64,000 nucleotides of DNA from Thecaphora thlaspeos. Taxonomy: Eukaryota > Basidiomycota > Ustilaginomycetes > Urocystidales > Glomosporiaceae. Positions 31,626-43,663 of the stretch are shown here, piece after piece (position 1 is the stretch's first letter; every line of letters begins with the position of its first letter). The stretch covers positions 62,001 to 126,000 of the forward strand of contig UWYS01000023.1 in the NCBI GenBank assembly GCA_900291925.1, written 5' to 3'. The position numbers and the translations under genes are program-made. The notes beneath the pieces are model-generated. The model was given only the letters and a program-made list of their open reading frames with translations. It was not told the DNA's origin and did not search any database.

Positions 31626-33854
31626 ATGGCCAGCGCTGGCACGGTCTCGGGCGTCATACTCGCGACTTTCACACCTTCAGGCGGAGCACTGGCGGATTAT
31701 CAACAGCTCGGCGGTGCGTAAGGCGACAGAATTGTCAAGATGTGCTCACGATACAGACAAGGGGTCGAGTCTGATGGTCGATTTCCCTGAACCTCTCGTT
31801 TGCATCTCAGGTGGCTGGCTGGCGTAACTCTCTTTGCATGGGAGTACCTGTCGTGAGTGGACCATCTATAAGACAGGCTCTATATGCGCTTGACGACGAC
31901 TCACACCGCCATCGCTGACACGCCACTACCCGGATACTGCTCCGCTGCTCAGCTCGCTTCGGGACGAATTTTCCCTCTATAGGAATCTCTGCTGGCGCTC
32001 TCCTCAGGTCTTGCTTTTCGCCCTTAACCGCTACCTCACGCTCGGAGCGCTCATCATCGGCGCCTATGCCACCTGGCACACCGCGAGCACCAGGAGCTGC
32101 GTGCCCATTTTGTGCATCACCAACTTCTTGGTCGAGCTTCCCGTCCTCTCGATCTTTTCGTGGCGGACGATCGCCATCTGGCGCAGTGATCGGAAGATCG
32201 TCTGCCTGATGTTCACCCTCTTGATTTTCATCCTCCTGCAGGACGCCGCCTGCGTGGCCAAGGCCGACTACAAAACCCAACCAGACGGGCGGTGCCAACC
32301 GCCCTTCCGCAAGGATTGCTCCCTGGCGTCGCTTTGCAGCGTCCTTTTCTTCAACCTGACCGTCATCGTCCTCTCCACATTCAAGCTGCATCAGTACCAG
32401 CGAATGGGCAAAGCTGAGGCTGCAGCCGCCTCTCCCGTTTTCAGGTGCGATGCATCTTCAGCCGGCGTTCACGTCCAAGGTCCCCGTATCGTCCCTCGGT
32501 GGCTGCTCACGGCGATAGCGAGGGCAAAGGAGCAGATGTGAGACGCTGGACCGCTCGTTATCAAGCTTACAACCGACGGCCTGCCCTATTGCACCATCCT
32601 CTTCCTCTTCCTCGTCCTCACACCCATCAGCCTCCTCGTCAGCAGCCCACATGCTAGGTGTGAGTTTGCTTTGCTCTGAACGCTTCCCGCATACTGCCCG
32701 TCCTCCTTGTGAAAGCAATACGTGCGACTCACTCCTTTCCTCTGCATAAATTGACTGACAGCACTTATCCCCAACAACAGGTGCGCTCATACCCCTCGTC
32801 GGTCCGTTGCTCAGTATCTTATGCCAACGCGTCATGCTGCTCGAGGTACAGGCGGTTTGGGGCCTCAAACGGCGGCGTCAAGGCGTCCTGCCTATGGTAA
32901 TGGCCGGGGGCAACTTGACCCGCAACCTTGCACCGAACGACCCCTCACGGAGTCCCATCCGACGTCGACGCTTCAGCTGGGAGGGCAGCTTTCTTGGCCA
33001 AGTGGCCGGCCAAGATCGCGTAGGGGTCGAGAGCACACGATGCCGAGGCCCACGGAGCTCTGTCCATGCGACAGCTACAGACACACCTTCCGTCGTCGTA
33101 GATGGGTCCAGGCCAGCAGCAGGTCAAGAGGTCCGATATCATGGGGCCGGCGACCTGGGCGGAAGAGGTGGCGCAACAAAAGGCCGGTCGATGCTCCGCA
33201 CCTGTCCGGTCCTGACGACCCTCGTCACGACAAAGTGTCGTCGTCGTCTTGCCTCGCCGTGAACTCCGAATCCAGGACCAGCGAGCGCGACGGCGACCTG
33301 CGACGCAGAAGCTCAATCCCCGAAGAGGTACAGGACCCTCCCGTCAGACGGAGCTCTCAAGCGACCCTCGCAACGGAGGCCAGGGGATATACTCCAAGTT
33401 GAGGAGATACGCTAGCGTCGACTTTCCCTCAAGATTCGACCGCGATGAGCAGGGATCTGAGCCACGCCCAGCCAACGTGAATGGCAGTCGCCGGGCGAGT
33501 TCAGCCCTGACCAAGAACATCCTCGGTCGCGTTAGCATCACCTCACGCAGTGCCGATACTGGTCGTCAACCGGCAGACGACCTCCCCGTAACGACGAGGC
33601 TGAACAGTGGCCGAGCGAACGGAGAGTTGTCGCCCGGGGACGATCCGGCTTTGCACTGGTCAACGATCCAGCAGATGTCGGACCTGACTCGAACTCGAGA
33701 GAGGCGTCCGACGGCGAACGAGGCGATAGCGTCGATGAGTCTAGAGTCTCGGACGCTTGCCATCCGTATGGCTGGACTCGACATCGCGCCCCTGCGAGAC
33801 AGGCGCGACCCTTGCGACACCCTCTCGCCCCGAGAACTTGACGATTCGTGCTAG
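31626..33854 (+). CDS. DUF6533-type multi-pass membrane protein
   Basis: Exons that join in frame: 31626-31717, 31811-31852, 31953-32485, 32543-32659, then from 32781. Together they rebuild the N-terminal block of this family: GGAWLAGVTLFAWEYLSSLR, then DEFSLYRNLCWRSPQVLLFA and LNRYLTLGALIIGAYATW. Further membrane segments follow (ILCITNFLVELPVLSIFSW, VCLMFTLLIFILLQ, SVLFFNLTVIVLSTF, DGLPYCTILFLFLVLTPISL, LIPLVGPLLSILCQRV), about seven in all, with a cytosolic tail. These proteins are abundant in basidiomycetes and have no known function. The 57-nt intron (32486-32542, donor GTATCG) is short for this genome but is the only solution I found that skips the in-frame stop at 32539. The tail is unresolved: the frame from 32781 can run to a stop at 33262, but a Ser/Arg-rich frame with natural composition continues to 33854 and may be reached through one or two more introns. 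Confidence 0.55.
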
Positions 33855-34826
33855 GAGGCGAACTAGGCTCAGTCGAGGCACGGTACGGGCGGTGGCGAAG
33901 CTCGAGGGTGCACGGGCTTCTTCTTCTGATATCCACCACACAGGGCTTACAATTGATGGTGCTTGACTTTTGCACTCTGCGCTGCTTCTGTTGCTTGTTG
34001 CTTCAAGCCCGCCCAAAGAAAGCCCTTTACAGCTCACTTCGTCTCGCCGCCTTGAAGCTAGAAGACACAGCTTCGACAGCTTCAGCGACGGCAGCCCCCA
34101 ATCATTTCGAGACTTCTTGGTTTGTCTGCTCGGACGAACATGTGTGCATCGATTCAGCTAGGCTGCCACGCATGCATGTGTGAAGGTTGAAGGGAACGAA
34201 GAGCGTGCATTTGGAACCCGGGAACGGAATCTGAGGCGTTGGCCACACCCTGAGATGAAGGAGCCGTGGCCGCGCCTCGCCGTTGCCTCGTCCCCGGCCC
34301 CGGCCGCCGTATGCAGAGTCCCTTGTGCTCGTGCTGCAGGTGCTGGTCAGAGCGGCAGGCAGAGAGGGGCGTTTGATCAAAATCTGGCGTCACCTCGTCT
34401 GTTCTCGGGCCACGACCACCACCATCGCTACGCTCACCGGGAGCAAATTGACCACCCACTCACCCACCACCCATCCTTCTCACGACCATCCCTCCCTCGC
34501 CACCTCAAACACTCGGTAGAGGATTACCCTGCCACCCTTGCACCGGACTTACCGCCAGCACTTCTCTGCCGACGCTCGCCATCTCGGAAGTGGCCCGACA
34601 CCCTCACTTATCTGGCCACGCCCGCCGAGACCTACGCTGAGGCTAACGTCGAGCTAGAAGCGCCACCTCTCAGCCCTTTCTCCCGCGCGCACAGCCACAC
34701 GCGCTCGCTGTAACCTTGTTCCGCCTTTTTCGAAGCAAGGAGGTGTTGCGGATTCATCCGCCTGTCCGCCCGGCCATCCTCCCGCCCCTTCGCTTGCCCG
34801 CCAGCCTGCCGCACCCTTGACCCGCA
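33855..34826. other. Intergenic region upstream of the GT90 gene
   Basis: Presumed 3' flank of the membrane-protein gene and promoter/leader of the glycosyltransferase; the last ~350 bases are C-rich on the plus strand. No gene supported. Confidence 0.4.
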
Positions 34827-36478
34827 ATGGTGGGTCTCTTTTCGCGCTATCAGCGCGTCCCGGCGAGTGATCTGCCCTCCAACACGGCGGAGGTCCACCG
34901 CCCCTCGTCTTCACACTCCAACAACGGCTCGTCCAAGCCGGCATTCGGCCGTGCGCGAACAAGGTGGGCGCTCAGCGTCTGTGCCATCTTGGCGCTGATC
35001 CTCTTCTTCGGCATCTCTTCCGACGCCGGCTCGGAATCGGGCGTAGAGTCATGGCGCGCCAAGGCGGGCCAGTACGCAGACAAGCTGGGATCGGGAGGAT
35101 GGAAGTGGGGCTCGACGCCATCGACGGCGACCGCCAGCGCCAACGGGACCGACGAGGCGCCGCCGATCCAGGTCATCGGCAAGGAGATGCAGAGGTGGCG
35201 GCAGGGCAGCGGCAGGGCCAGCCTCACCTACAACAGCCCCTTTAACCCAGAGGACCTCACCCTGGCCGAGGACGAGTGCGATGCCTTCTTCCCGGGCCTC
35301 TGGGACGAGATCGACCGCAGCGTCAAGTACTTCACCCATGTCGGCGTCAACAGCCGGCAGTACCTCGACAAGGTGTGCGACGACGGCATCTGGACGCACG
35401 CCCGCGTCCTGATCCACAACAACAAGCTCTACCTCAAGTACTACCAGCAGTCGCCCTTCACCCGCCTCTACGCCGCCCTCGCCCTCCTCTACCAGTCGGT
35501 GATCACGTCGCGCGAGAAGCTGCCGGATGTTGAGTTCTGCATCAGCCTCAACGACTGGGGCTCGATGGGCAAGTTCAGCCTGGACCGCGCCCCCTACCTC
35601 GAGGACGTCTGGCTGATGCCCGACTACGGCTGGTTCGCCTGGCCGGAGCACGTCGGGTCGTACGCAGAGTACCGCGAAAAGACGCTGCAGGTGGAAAAGG
35701 AGAACCCGTGGGAGAAGAAGATCTCCAAGCTCTTCTGGCGCGGCAGCATGGGCGTGGGGACGGCCGATCGCGAGGCGATGCTGGGCGCGGCCGAGGGACA
35801 CTCGTGGAACGATGCCAAGCCGCTGACGTGGGGCCAGGGCGGCAACATCCTGATGGAGGACCATTGCAAGTACAAATTTCACGGCTTCCCAGAGGGCGTC
35901 ACCTACTCGGGGCGATTACGCTACCTGCAGAACTGCAAGGTCGTCATCGTGACGCACAAGCCGCGCTGGATCCAGCACTGGACGCACCTCTACAACGCCG
36001 ATCCAGAGTCGCCGGAGCAGAACATCGTCTTTGTGCCCAAGTACGAGGGAGAGGAAAAGGGCGTGGTGGTGCACAACGAACAGGGACAGGTCAGCTACGA
36101 TAAGACGTGGATGCGCCTCCCAGAGACGATGGAGGATCTGCTCAAGAACGACGACAAGGCAAGGAGGATCGCAGAGAATCAGTGGTCCTTTTTCCGCGAG
36201 CGATACATCAGCCCCGCGAGCGCTGCGTGTTATTGGAGGAAGCTCATCAAGGGCTACGCTACGGTGAGTTTGCGGTGCCCCCCCCCCTCCCCCCCGCAGC
36301 CGAGCGTTGGACGAGGTCGACCAAAGGCAGCGATAACTGAACCGCCGACCACCCTCTTGGACCTACTGCGCGCCACACAACCATCATCCAGACGCAAATG
36401 TTCACGCCTCAATACCACGGCAACGAAACGAGCTACGAAGTGTTCCAGCTACAACGAAAGCTCCGCACCGATCCTTGA
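34827..36478 (+). CDS. Type II membrane glycosyltransferase, GT90 (CAP10-like)
   Basis: GT90 enzymes work in the Golgi lumen on fungal glycans; Cryptococcus CAP10 is needed for capsule and relatives add xylose. Two exons (34827-36263 and 36392-36478) give 507 residues. There is a short cytosolic N-terminus, one membrane anchor at about residues 47-64 (WALSVCAILALILFFGI), a short stem, and then the catalytic domain with family blocks: FCISLNDWG, KISKLFWRGSMG, EDHCKYKFHGFPEGVTYSGR, LRYLQNCKVVIVTHKPRWIQ, PKYEGEEKGVV. The 28-codon last exon (TQMFTPQYHGNETSYEVFQL onward) joins in phase 0. Acceptor sugar and partner cannot be told from sequence. A T27 tract follows about 60 bases after the stop. 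Confidence 0.88.
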
Positions 36479-36854
36479 TGAGGTCATGCAAGTAGTGGTG
36501 TCCTTCCCCTCGTGCTCTCGTTCTCGTGCTCCATGGGTTGGTTTTTTTTTTTTTTTTTTTTTTTTTTTCTCGCTGTGGCGGCTGTAGATGCTGTCTATCC
36601 TTCCTTCCGCCCATGCTGCTATCAAGTAAGTCCATTCGAAAGCAAGGCTCGGTTGCGATCAGATTCTCTTGCCACACCTCTGCCATTGGTGTGCAGCGTG
36701 CAGCGCAGCAGACGACCAGGGCAATTCCAAGCGAGTAAAAAAGTCGACATTAGGATAATGCTCTGATTTTTTTTTTTAAAGCGAAATCACGACGAGGCGA
36801 AACAGTCCCGCTGCTCTTATCTCAGAGTCCATACTAGTCTTCGGGAGCGTATTG
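36479..36854. other. Convergent 3' region with T27 tract
   Basis: 376 bases between convergent genes. Contains T27 (36542-36568) and T9 (36769-36777). No gene. Confidence 0.5.
36542..36568 (+). repeat. T27 homopolymer
   Basis: 27 uninterrupted T just downstream of the GT90 stop codon, in the presumed 3' UTR or terminator region. Length is prone to sequencing and replication error. Confidence 0.9.
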
Positions 36855-38289
36855 CTAGAAACCGAGCCCACCAATGCCACCGGCCGCTATGATGGGCGGT
36901 TTCCCATCTCCGCCTGGTAGAGCACCGGCTCCGGCCTCGACGGCATTGACCATCTTGTCTCCGCCGTTTTCGACAATGTTCTTGATGCCACCCTCTGCAG
37001 CTACTGAGGCGGCCTGCGAGAGAAGCGTACGATCCAGGTCGCTGCCGCGTAGAGCGAAGGACTCGAAGAGGTAGATGAAGCCGAATAAGAGGAAGAGGAG
37101 GGCGCCGCCTATTGTTACTGTCGGACGACGGGCGATGTCGTGGGAAGAGAGAAAAGGAAGGGAAGAGAGGTGAGTCGGGGGAAGGTGCATCAAAGATGGG
37201 AAGGGACAGCAGGGGCTGGACGTACCGTGTCGAACGCTGATGCGACTTGCGAGCCAGCTGCCGCAGATGACGGCCAGTGAGGTGCAGAGGCCGTGGCCTA
37301 TCACCGTCCCGAGGCAGACGAGCGTGACGTTCTGAAAGGGCAGGCGAGGAGGCGGCAATTGTTTCGTCAGCACAAGGAGCAAAGGATCCCAGATCGAGAC
37401 CTGGAGGGGAAAGCTCAACCTTATGGGCACTCACGTGAGCAGCCGCCAGGGCGATGGTAGCGATCTGGCTCCTATCTCCCCACTCTCCCAGGAAGGTCAA
37501 GATGAAAGCTTGGGCGAACACGGGACTGAAGCAGAGTCCACACAGGTTCTTTGCGCCCTCTGCGCTCCACCCGCCCTTCTTCCCCTTATCTTGATCGTCG
37601 TCTCTCTTCCTCCTCGTTGTCGATCCGTTCGCCGCTGGTGTAGCAGACGGATACGGTGTGACTGCAGGATAGCTGCGCCCAGACATCCCGCCCTGTTCCA
37701 TCTGAAACGCCTCTCCCCCCTCTTCGTCCTCGATCTCGCGCTGAGCCTCGTTCCACTCTTCCTCCATTTCGTCTCCGTCCATCTCGTAGCCTTCCTTGAT
37801 CATCTTGAGACCGAATGCGAAGAAGAGAATGGCGGCAAGGAGCGTCGTCCATGATTTGGGGAGGAGCGAGGGGAACATGACTCCCAGCGCGGAAGAGAGG
37901 ACCGACATGACGACCAGAGAGGCGAATGCACCGGCGAAGACGACCGTTTTTGGATGGCGCATCGATAGGATGGCGGCGATGAGGAATGTCTTGTCGCCTA
38001 TCTCTGAGACCTGTGTCGTCGCGGGAGAGGAATGGGTAAAGGGGTGGGGGGGGGGGAGTAAGGTGGTGTGAGATGACCGCCTGGGAGCTTACAGAAGCGT
38101 CTCGGAGCACGGCAGGACCTCGGCACATACAATGATCATTGCGAAGCTGCCCCAGAGCGCTCTAGGATCGCCCTGCCATGCTTCGACCAGCCCGGAGGCT
38201 ATGGACCCGTAGGCCGAGGGGACTGTACCGCTCTCTGACCCGCCCATGAGCAGCGTGGGGTCGACGCCTGATGCGCCTGGTGAGGCCAT
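36855..38289 (-). CDS. GDT1: Gdt1/TMEM165-type cation transporter (UPF0016)
   Basis: Gdt1 is a Golgi Ca2+/Mn2+ transporter that supports glycosylation. Four exons (38289-38131, 38010-37435, 37331-37226, 37117-36855) give 367 residues. The two inverted halves each carry the family signature Glu-x-Gly-Asp-(Lys/Arg)-(Ser/Thr): VSEIGDKTFLIAAILS at the start of exon 2 and FLGEWGDRSQIATIALAA at its end. Splicing continues as AAAHNVTLVCLGTVIGHGLC and then VTIGGALLFLLFGFIYLFE. About six membrane segments are visible. The loop between the halves is long and charged (DGDEMEEEWNEAQREIEDEE, then Ser/Thr/Arg-rich). The C-terminal extension (~70 residues, Gly/Ala-rich) is unusual for the family. It starts opposite the orphan gene at 38752, so they share a promoter. 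Confidence 0.93.
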
Positions 38290-38751
38290 CTTGGTCACTC
38301 GTGTTGTGACCGGCTCTAAGCGAGTGGAGAGGATTGAAGGTTCTGGCAGCCGAGAAGGAGATGGTCTAGGAGCGTTGGTAACGGGTGAAGGTGGTGGTGG
38401 GGGGGGAAGGAGGACCTGTCTGACTTTGACGGCTGTGCAGCCAAAAAGGCCGGCCAGGGTCGCCGCACAGACGCTCCCATGGGGCCCCCGGCGCGTGGGC
38501 GGACCGCATTCGGCACCGAGGCCCCTCCCTGGCCCTCCGCAAGCCGAGAAACGGGTCGGGACGCGGGTGCCGGGACGCGGGCGCCGGGACGCGGGTCGTG
38601 CAAAGGTAAAATTTGAGAGCCTCGCAACCGCTGCCCGACCTTGACACTCGTGACCCCTTCTCGTCAAGCGCAACGTCTCCCCTCCTCTCCTCACCTCATC
38701 TCGCCACACTCTTTCACTCCACCCCCTCATCCCATCCGCCTGCAACTCACC
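38290..38751. promoter_or_regulatory. Divergent promoter, GDT1 / small acidic orphan
   Basis: 462 bases between two divergent start codons. It contains two adjacent near-copies of gccgggacgcgg (around 38570-38592). No other gene is supported. Confidence 0.5.
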
Positions 38752-39177
38752 ATGGACACTGCACTCTCCGTCCCTCTGAGGCTGACACACACCCTCCCTC
38801 CGCAGCTAACACCACACAAGAAAGTCCTCTCTACGATCCGATCCTTCCTCTCCGACTACGCACAGCGCACCGGCTCCTCGGGCGGTCTCGCCTCTTCTAC
38901 CGATGCCACCACCTCCGACTCGGCAGGCGGAAGCAGCGTCCTCTCTTCCCAATTGTCAAGACTCGCCACGGGTCTAGACCCAAACTCGGCAAACGTCATG
39001 GCGATCTTTGAGCAGTTTGAGAATATCGGCGCTGCATTGGATCAGAAGGGAGACGAGGCTCAAGAGGAGGAGGAGGAGGAGGAGGCGGTCGAGGACGAGA
39101 CGATGGAAGAGGAAGAGGAAGGAAAGAGGAAGAGAAAGAGGAAGGGGGAAAAGAGGAGAAAGGAGAGCGAGGCCTGA
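38752..39177 (+). CDS. Small protein with acidic then basic C-terminus, unknown function
   Basis: 141 residues, single exon, ATG in good context (caccATGGA). Residues 1-40 look folded and helical (LTPHKKVLSTIRSFLSDYAQ), then a Ser/Gly linker, a second helical patch (QLSRLATGLD ... VMAIFEQFENIGAALDQK), an acidic run (EEEEEEEAVEDETMEEEEE) and a strongly basic end (KRKRKRKGEKRRK) that could be a nuclear or nucleolar signal. I do not recognise the family. An in-frame upstream start at 38641 would extend it, but the added sequence resembles leader. Confidence 0.55.
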   Translation: MDTALSVPLRLTHTLPPQLTPHKKVLSTIRSFLSDYAQRTGSSGGLASSTDATTSDSAGGSSVLSSQLSRLATGLDPNSANVMAIFEQFENIGAALDQKGDEAQEEEEEEEAVEDETMEEEEEGKRKRKRKGEKRRKESEA

Positions 39178-39875
39178 GTGCTCGTCGACCCGCCACCTCG
39201 ACCTACACGCCTCGCGCCGATCGGTCTCTCTCAAGGACCGCAAAAGAGGACGCGCAGAAGGGGCGACTGACCCGGACTCAGCCCTGTCGAGGCTCAGCCA
39301 TGTCGCACACGCATCTCGTCGAGACTCGTCGGACCTCACCAGGTCGCACCCTCGTCCCCTCCAGCATCCAGCCCTGCCCTCCTTTTGGAATTTCGTCGCC
39401 TTCTCAAGCACCGACCCGCGTCTTCTTCCACCCTCCCCCTCTACCCTGCCAATACCAGAGGCAGCCAGACCCAGCAGTGCTTTCCCCACTCTTCCACTCG
39501 CCCCACCACGCACATCCATCCCCGTTCTCGTATCTCACATAATTGTACTTTTAGCCCTCGACGATCCATGTCCCTTCTCGCAAGACAATCTACAAAGCCG
39601 TATATAAGGCAAGATGATCGTCCAAAACACTAGTGTGCTAAACAGTATCCTTATTCGTAGCGTGGACCAAGAACAAGGCTTTAGAGATGGATGGTATAAA
39701 GAGGGTATGTACATGCCTGCCTTCGTCGTCTATCAAAATGACCGAAAAAAGGGAGGTGGAGAGGTCGAGGAACATAGACTTCGATCTCGATCTGAGCAGG
39801 GATGGGGGGGGAGGGCATGCGAGGACGGTTGGAGATGCAGTCCATGCTTTTGTGATGCTCTTCTCGGAGCGGAGC
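39178..39875. other. Convergent 3' region between orphan and TRK genes
   Basis: 698 bases. Overlapping plus-strand frames to 39607 are Arg/Ser/Pro-rich low complexity. Treated as 3' UTRs and spacer. Confidence 0.4.
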
Positions 39876-40025
39876 TCACTCCTTGCTCAGCACGTCGAGA
39901 TCCTGCATCTCGACTGCATCGCCGCCGCTGCGATCCATCTCCTTGCCCTTCCCGCCGCTCTCCTGGCTACCGCTGCTAGCGCTCGTTCCCTTTTCTAGAC
40001 TGTCTCCGCCTTCAAGGGTCGCCTG

Positions 40026-40060
<35 letters not shown>

Positions 40061-43000
40061 GGCCCGCATCTGAGGGCGACGCGATGTTGTAGCTCGGCGG
40101 TAGGGCAAAGCTCCTCTCCAGGTCGATGGAATGGGGTCTCGACTCCGACGTAGGCGTGGCGGCGCCTGGCACCTCTCGAATGGCGGAGAGGGCCGACGGT
40201 AGGGTCATTGAAGCGCCACCGCCGCCGCCCGAGTTACCGCCGGCCGCAAAGCTGCTGCTGCCACGTCCCTCGTAATGCGAATGGGTGCTGATGCCCTTGG
40301 AGCTCGAAGGCAACATCAGACCGCCATCGCTGCCGAAGCTGCCGCGCTTGTTTCCGCCGCCTCCACTACGTGGGTTCTGGTCGGCGAAGGAGACTCCAGA
40401 TGTGGTGCGCCGAATATTAGAGAAGCTGGTCCGCGGTTCGACGTGGTTGTTGTGGTTGCTGCTGCTGTGGGAGGTCGACCGGTCGTAGCTGTAGTGCTTC
40501 TCTGCAGTGCTTCCGGCGACACTGCCAGTCTCGTTGATCGCAGTCCTGATGTCACGTCCCGACGAGCCTACGTCCTCCGCCTCTTCGTCCAGCTCGTCCA
40601 CCGAGTACTGCGACATCACCTCATCCTCGATCTCGACGTCCGTCGGGAGCAGAACGGCGCGATCGATCGCGACGGGCAGGCCGCGATGGCGTCCTCGCAG
40701 CATCACAGCGATCACGATCAGCTTTGAGAGCGTGCTGAAGCGGCCCGACAGGCTGAACGCGTCGTCGGGCGTCCCCGTGCTGAGCCCGACGGTGCCGTAG
40801 GCCGACGTCAGCTCGAACATGCACGAAAACACGGTGAACCAGCTGTTCGACGACGGGTCCTCGATGTTGTTGCGCTCGACGATGCAGATGAGCCAGAGCG
40901 CAAAGCCCAGCCACCAGATATCGAAGGCGAGTTGCTTGCGAGCGTGCGAGGCGAGGAAGGAGCCCCAAACCTTGGCGTCGGCGTTCTTCTGGTCCGGGAA
41001 GGCGGCTGGATCGACAGGCTCCTGCGAGTAGACTCCAAGCGACTTCTCCTCGTAGACGTTGGTGCTACGAACCGACAAGGCGAGCGGGAAGGCGGAGAGG
41101 TACATCATGGCGACGTATAGGAACTGGACGGCGGGCGCAAGCGTGAGCAGGCTCACCACCTGAAAGCCGGCGGCCCTAACGGCGATCGACTGGAAGAGGC
41201 CATCAAAGACGCGCGTCCCGACGGGGATGTCCTCGATCACAGGGTTTCCAATGTCGAGCACCAGGAAGGCGATCCAGTCGGTGACGTTGAAAGCGACGAG
41301 GACCAAGAGCAGGAACCACGTCTGGCCCGACGGGAACAGGTAGACGAAGCATCGACGTGGATGGTCGAGGAGGAACTGAAGCGTTTCCGAGACGCGCGAC
41401 CTCGACGGCACCACCTTGGAGATGCACCAGATGAAGAGGCGCAACATGATGGGGAAGGCTGTGTTGCCCGCCAAGATTAGGGTGCCCATCGGGATCAGCA
41501 GGAAGTAGGCGTCCTGCATCAACGTCATGCTCGTGTCGATCAGCGAGGCGCCCGTATTGGTGTAGGCCGAGACGACCTGGAAGAACCAAAACCACGTGTA
41601 ATCGGGCTTGTTGACGCCCTGCTGCTGGAAGGCTGCATCGTATCGGTCGCGGAAGGCGCGGCTGCTGATGTAGGGGGCGACGAGGGTAATCATGAAGAAG
41701 TTGATCAACAGCCAGTAGGCCGGGATCAGCTTGGCCAGCAGGTCGATGGCGCGGTACTCGACTCCACCGAGCTCGTCGCGCTGGCTCTCGGTCAGCTCGT
41801 GGAAGATCGAGTTGCCCGAGACTGTGGCGTCGAACGAGAGGTAGGGCGCCGGCTTCAAGCTCCCGTCGAGCCCCATGGCCGATGCGCCGTTAGAGTGGAC
41901 CGAAGTGAAAGTCGACGTCCTGGGCATCGTCATGGTCCGGTTAAGCTTATCCTGTACCTTTGGCAGCGCCCGCTTGAACGCCATGCCAGCGATCTCGATC
42001 GGCGTCGGGAAACCTCCGAATCCGCGCTGCTTGGACGACGTCAGCGTGCGTGCGAGCGGAGCGCCGCGGGTTCGGCCCGACTGCTGCGATACGCCCGAGC
42101 GCATCGTCAAAGTTCGGTCCATGTCGCGCGGCCCGATCCGGCTCCGCACGCTAGAGAGCCCATTATTGCCGAGGTAGCCCGTCGTGTATCCCTGAGCGCC
42201 GTCGCCTCGCATTGAGCGTAACTCACGCGGCTCGGCGAACTCGACCGTCTGGGCACGCGGGAAGTAGGGTTCGTGGCGATTGGGGACGTGGATGTTGAGC
42301 AGGCCGGTATCCAATCCACACCTGTAGCGCGAATGCGGAGGGTCCGACACCCGGCGAGCTCGCGTCCTCGGCGACCCGGCACCTTCGTCGTCGAAGTGGG
42401 TGCGGGCCGGCTCGGCGGATCTGGGGCCGTGTGGGACCTCGTCGTCCGTGGCGGCCGCTACGCCCTGCTCGTGCTCGGCGTCAAACTGAACCGACTCCTC
42501 GAAGCGCGGCAGCGACTCGCGCCGGAGTAGCGATCTGCGGAAGAGAGAGAGGTCCTGCTGCGGTGAGTCCGACATGACGGCGGCATTGTCGTGTCCGGCC
42601 AACGGGCTTTCGGTTGGCAGTGTGATTCGGATGCTTGGCTGGTGCTGCAGCTGCTTCGCTGTCCGGATGGAGGACATCCCGTCCGGACCCGGCTCGGGCG
42701 AGTTGAGGATACCGGCCGATGCCGGCAGCGGCGAAGCCAAGGCATCATCGTTGGAGTTCGATGCGCGTCTGTCCGACCCTGAACGACGCTTGCGAAAGTC
42801 GAGCTCCGGTACGGCCGTCGAAGCGACGCCGGCCGAGTTGATGAGGAAGGCAGGTCCATCGACCCTGCGGATCATGTCAGCCCGCAGAGGCTGGCGCTTG
42901 CCGGGCTTGGGGGGCTTCTTCTGCTGCGGTTGCGGTGTCTGCTGCGTCTGCGAACCGACGTGATCGCTCGAGCTAGACGCTGAGGTACCCGAGTGCTCAA

Positions 43001-43663
43001 CATTGTCCTCGCTACTGTCGGCACTCTCAGTGGGCTTGAGTCCCATCATGCGCTGAAGCTTGAGCCGCTGCACCTTCTTGTCGCGCTTCTCCTGCATCTC
43101 GACGTCGCAGACCCTCTTGCGGGCCTTGGCGCTGGTCCGTATGACGGTATCGAAGCGGGCCCGGAAGAAGTGGCGACGGATCCAGACCATGGTGACACTG
43201 ACAGCCGAGATGTTGCCGATGCACATGAGGATGAACATGATGGCCTGCTGGCCCGGGTTGGCGGTGCTGACGTTGACCGTCACCAGGCCGGTCACGGTCA
43301 TGGCCGATACGCAGAGGAAAAGGGAATCGATGAATGCGATGTGGACGGCTGTGTTGGCAGCGTAGAAGATGCAGGCCGCGATGAGCGGCGTGAAGGTAAA
43401 TACGAGCACGTGGACTCGCTGCGCGATGTTAAAGAAGCGGAAGTAGGAGCAGGCGAGGGAGCGAGAGAAATTCACGACAATGTCGGATCAGTGGCGTGCC
43501 CACAGCTCTGGTCGACATGGCGTAGCAGAGCTACGGGGCCAAGAGGATGTATACAAAGATGTGTACGTACGAAGAAGTTGAGGCGATGCCCGCACCAGTC
43601 AAGAGCATTGCGGAAGCGGGCCCGCCATGACTGCAGCGCTTCGGGGAGCTCCGGGCGACGCAT
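39876..43663 (-). CDS. TRK1: TRK-type plasma-membrane potassium transporter
   Basis: High-affinity K+ uptake protein of the TRK/HKT superfamily. Exons 43663-43571 and 43418-39876 give 1,211 residues. The junction fuses WCGHRLNFF to RVHVLVFTFTPLIAACIFYA, restoring the Asn-Phe-x-x-x-His start of the first MPM repeat. All four pore loops are visible with their filter glycines: SAMTVTGLVTV, SAYTNTGASLID, AVRAAGFQVVS and SAYGTVGLSTG, the last followed by SKLIVIAVMLRGRHRGLPVA. Between repeats 1 and 2 is a ~450-residue hydrophilic loop, as in yeast Trk1, rich in Ser, Arg and Gln. After the last membrane segment a ~230-residue disordered tail includes a poly-Gln run (40028-40058 on the DNA). The second exon is open upstream to a stop in the intron, so an apparent start at 43475 is not real. 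A start at 43771 would add 36 residues. Confidence 0.93.

Noticed and set aside
32486..32542. DUF6533 gene as a pseudogene because of the in-frame TGA at 32539
   Set aside because: A 57-nt GT-AG intron removes the stop and restores a family-like segment (AGPLVIKLTTDGLPYC), so disruption is not required.
43419..43475. Apparent TRK start at 43475
   Set aside because: The codon there is GTG, inside an intron; the real first exon lies at 43571-43663 and joins at 43418.
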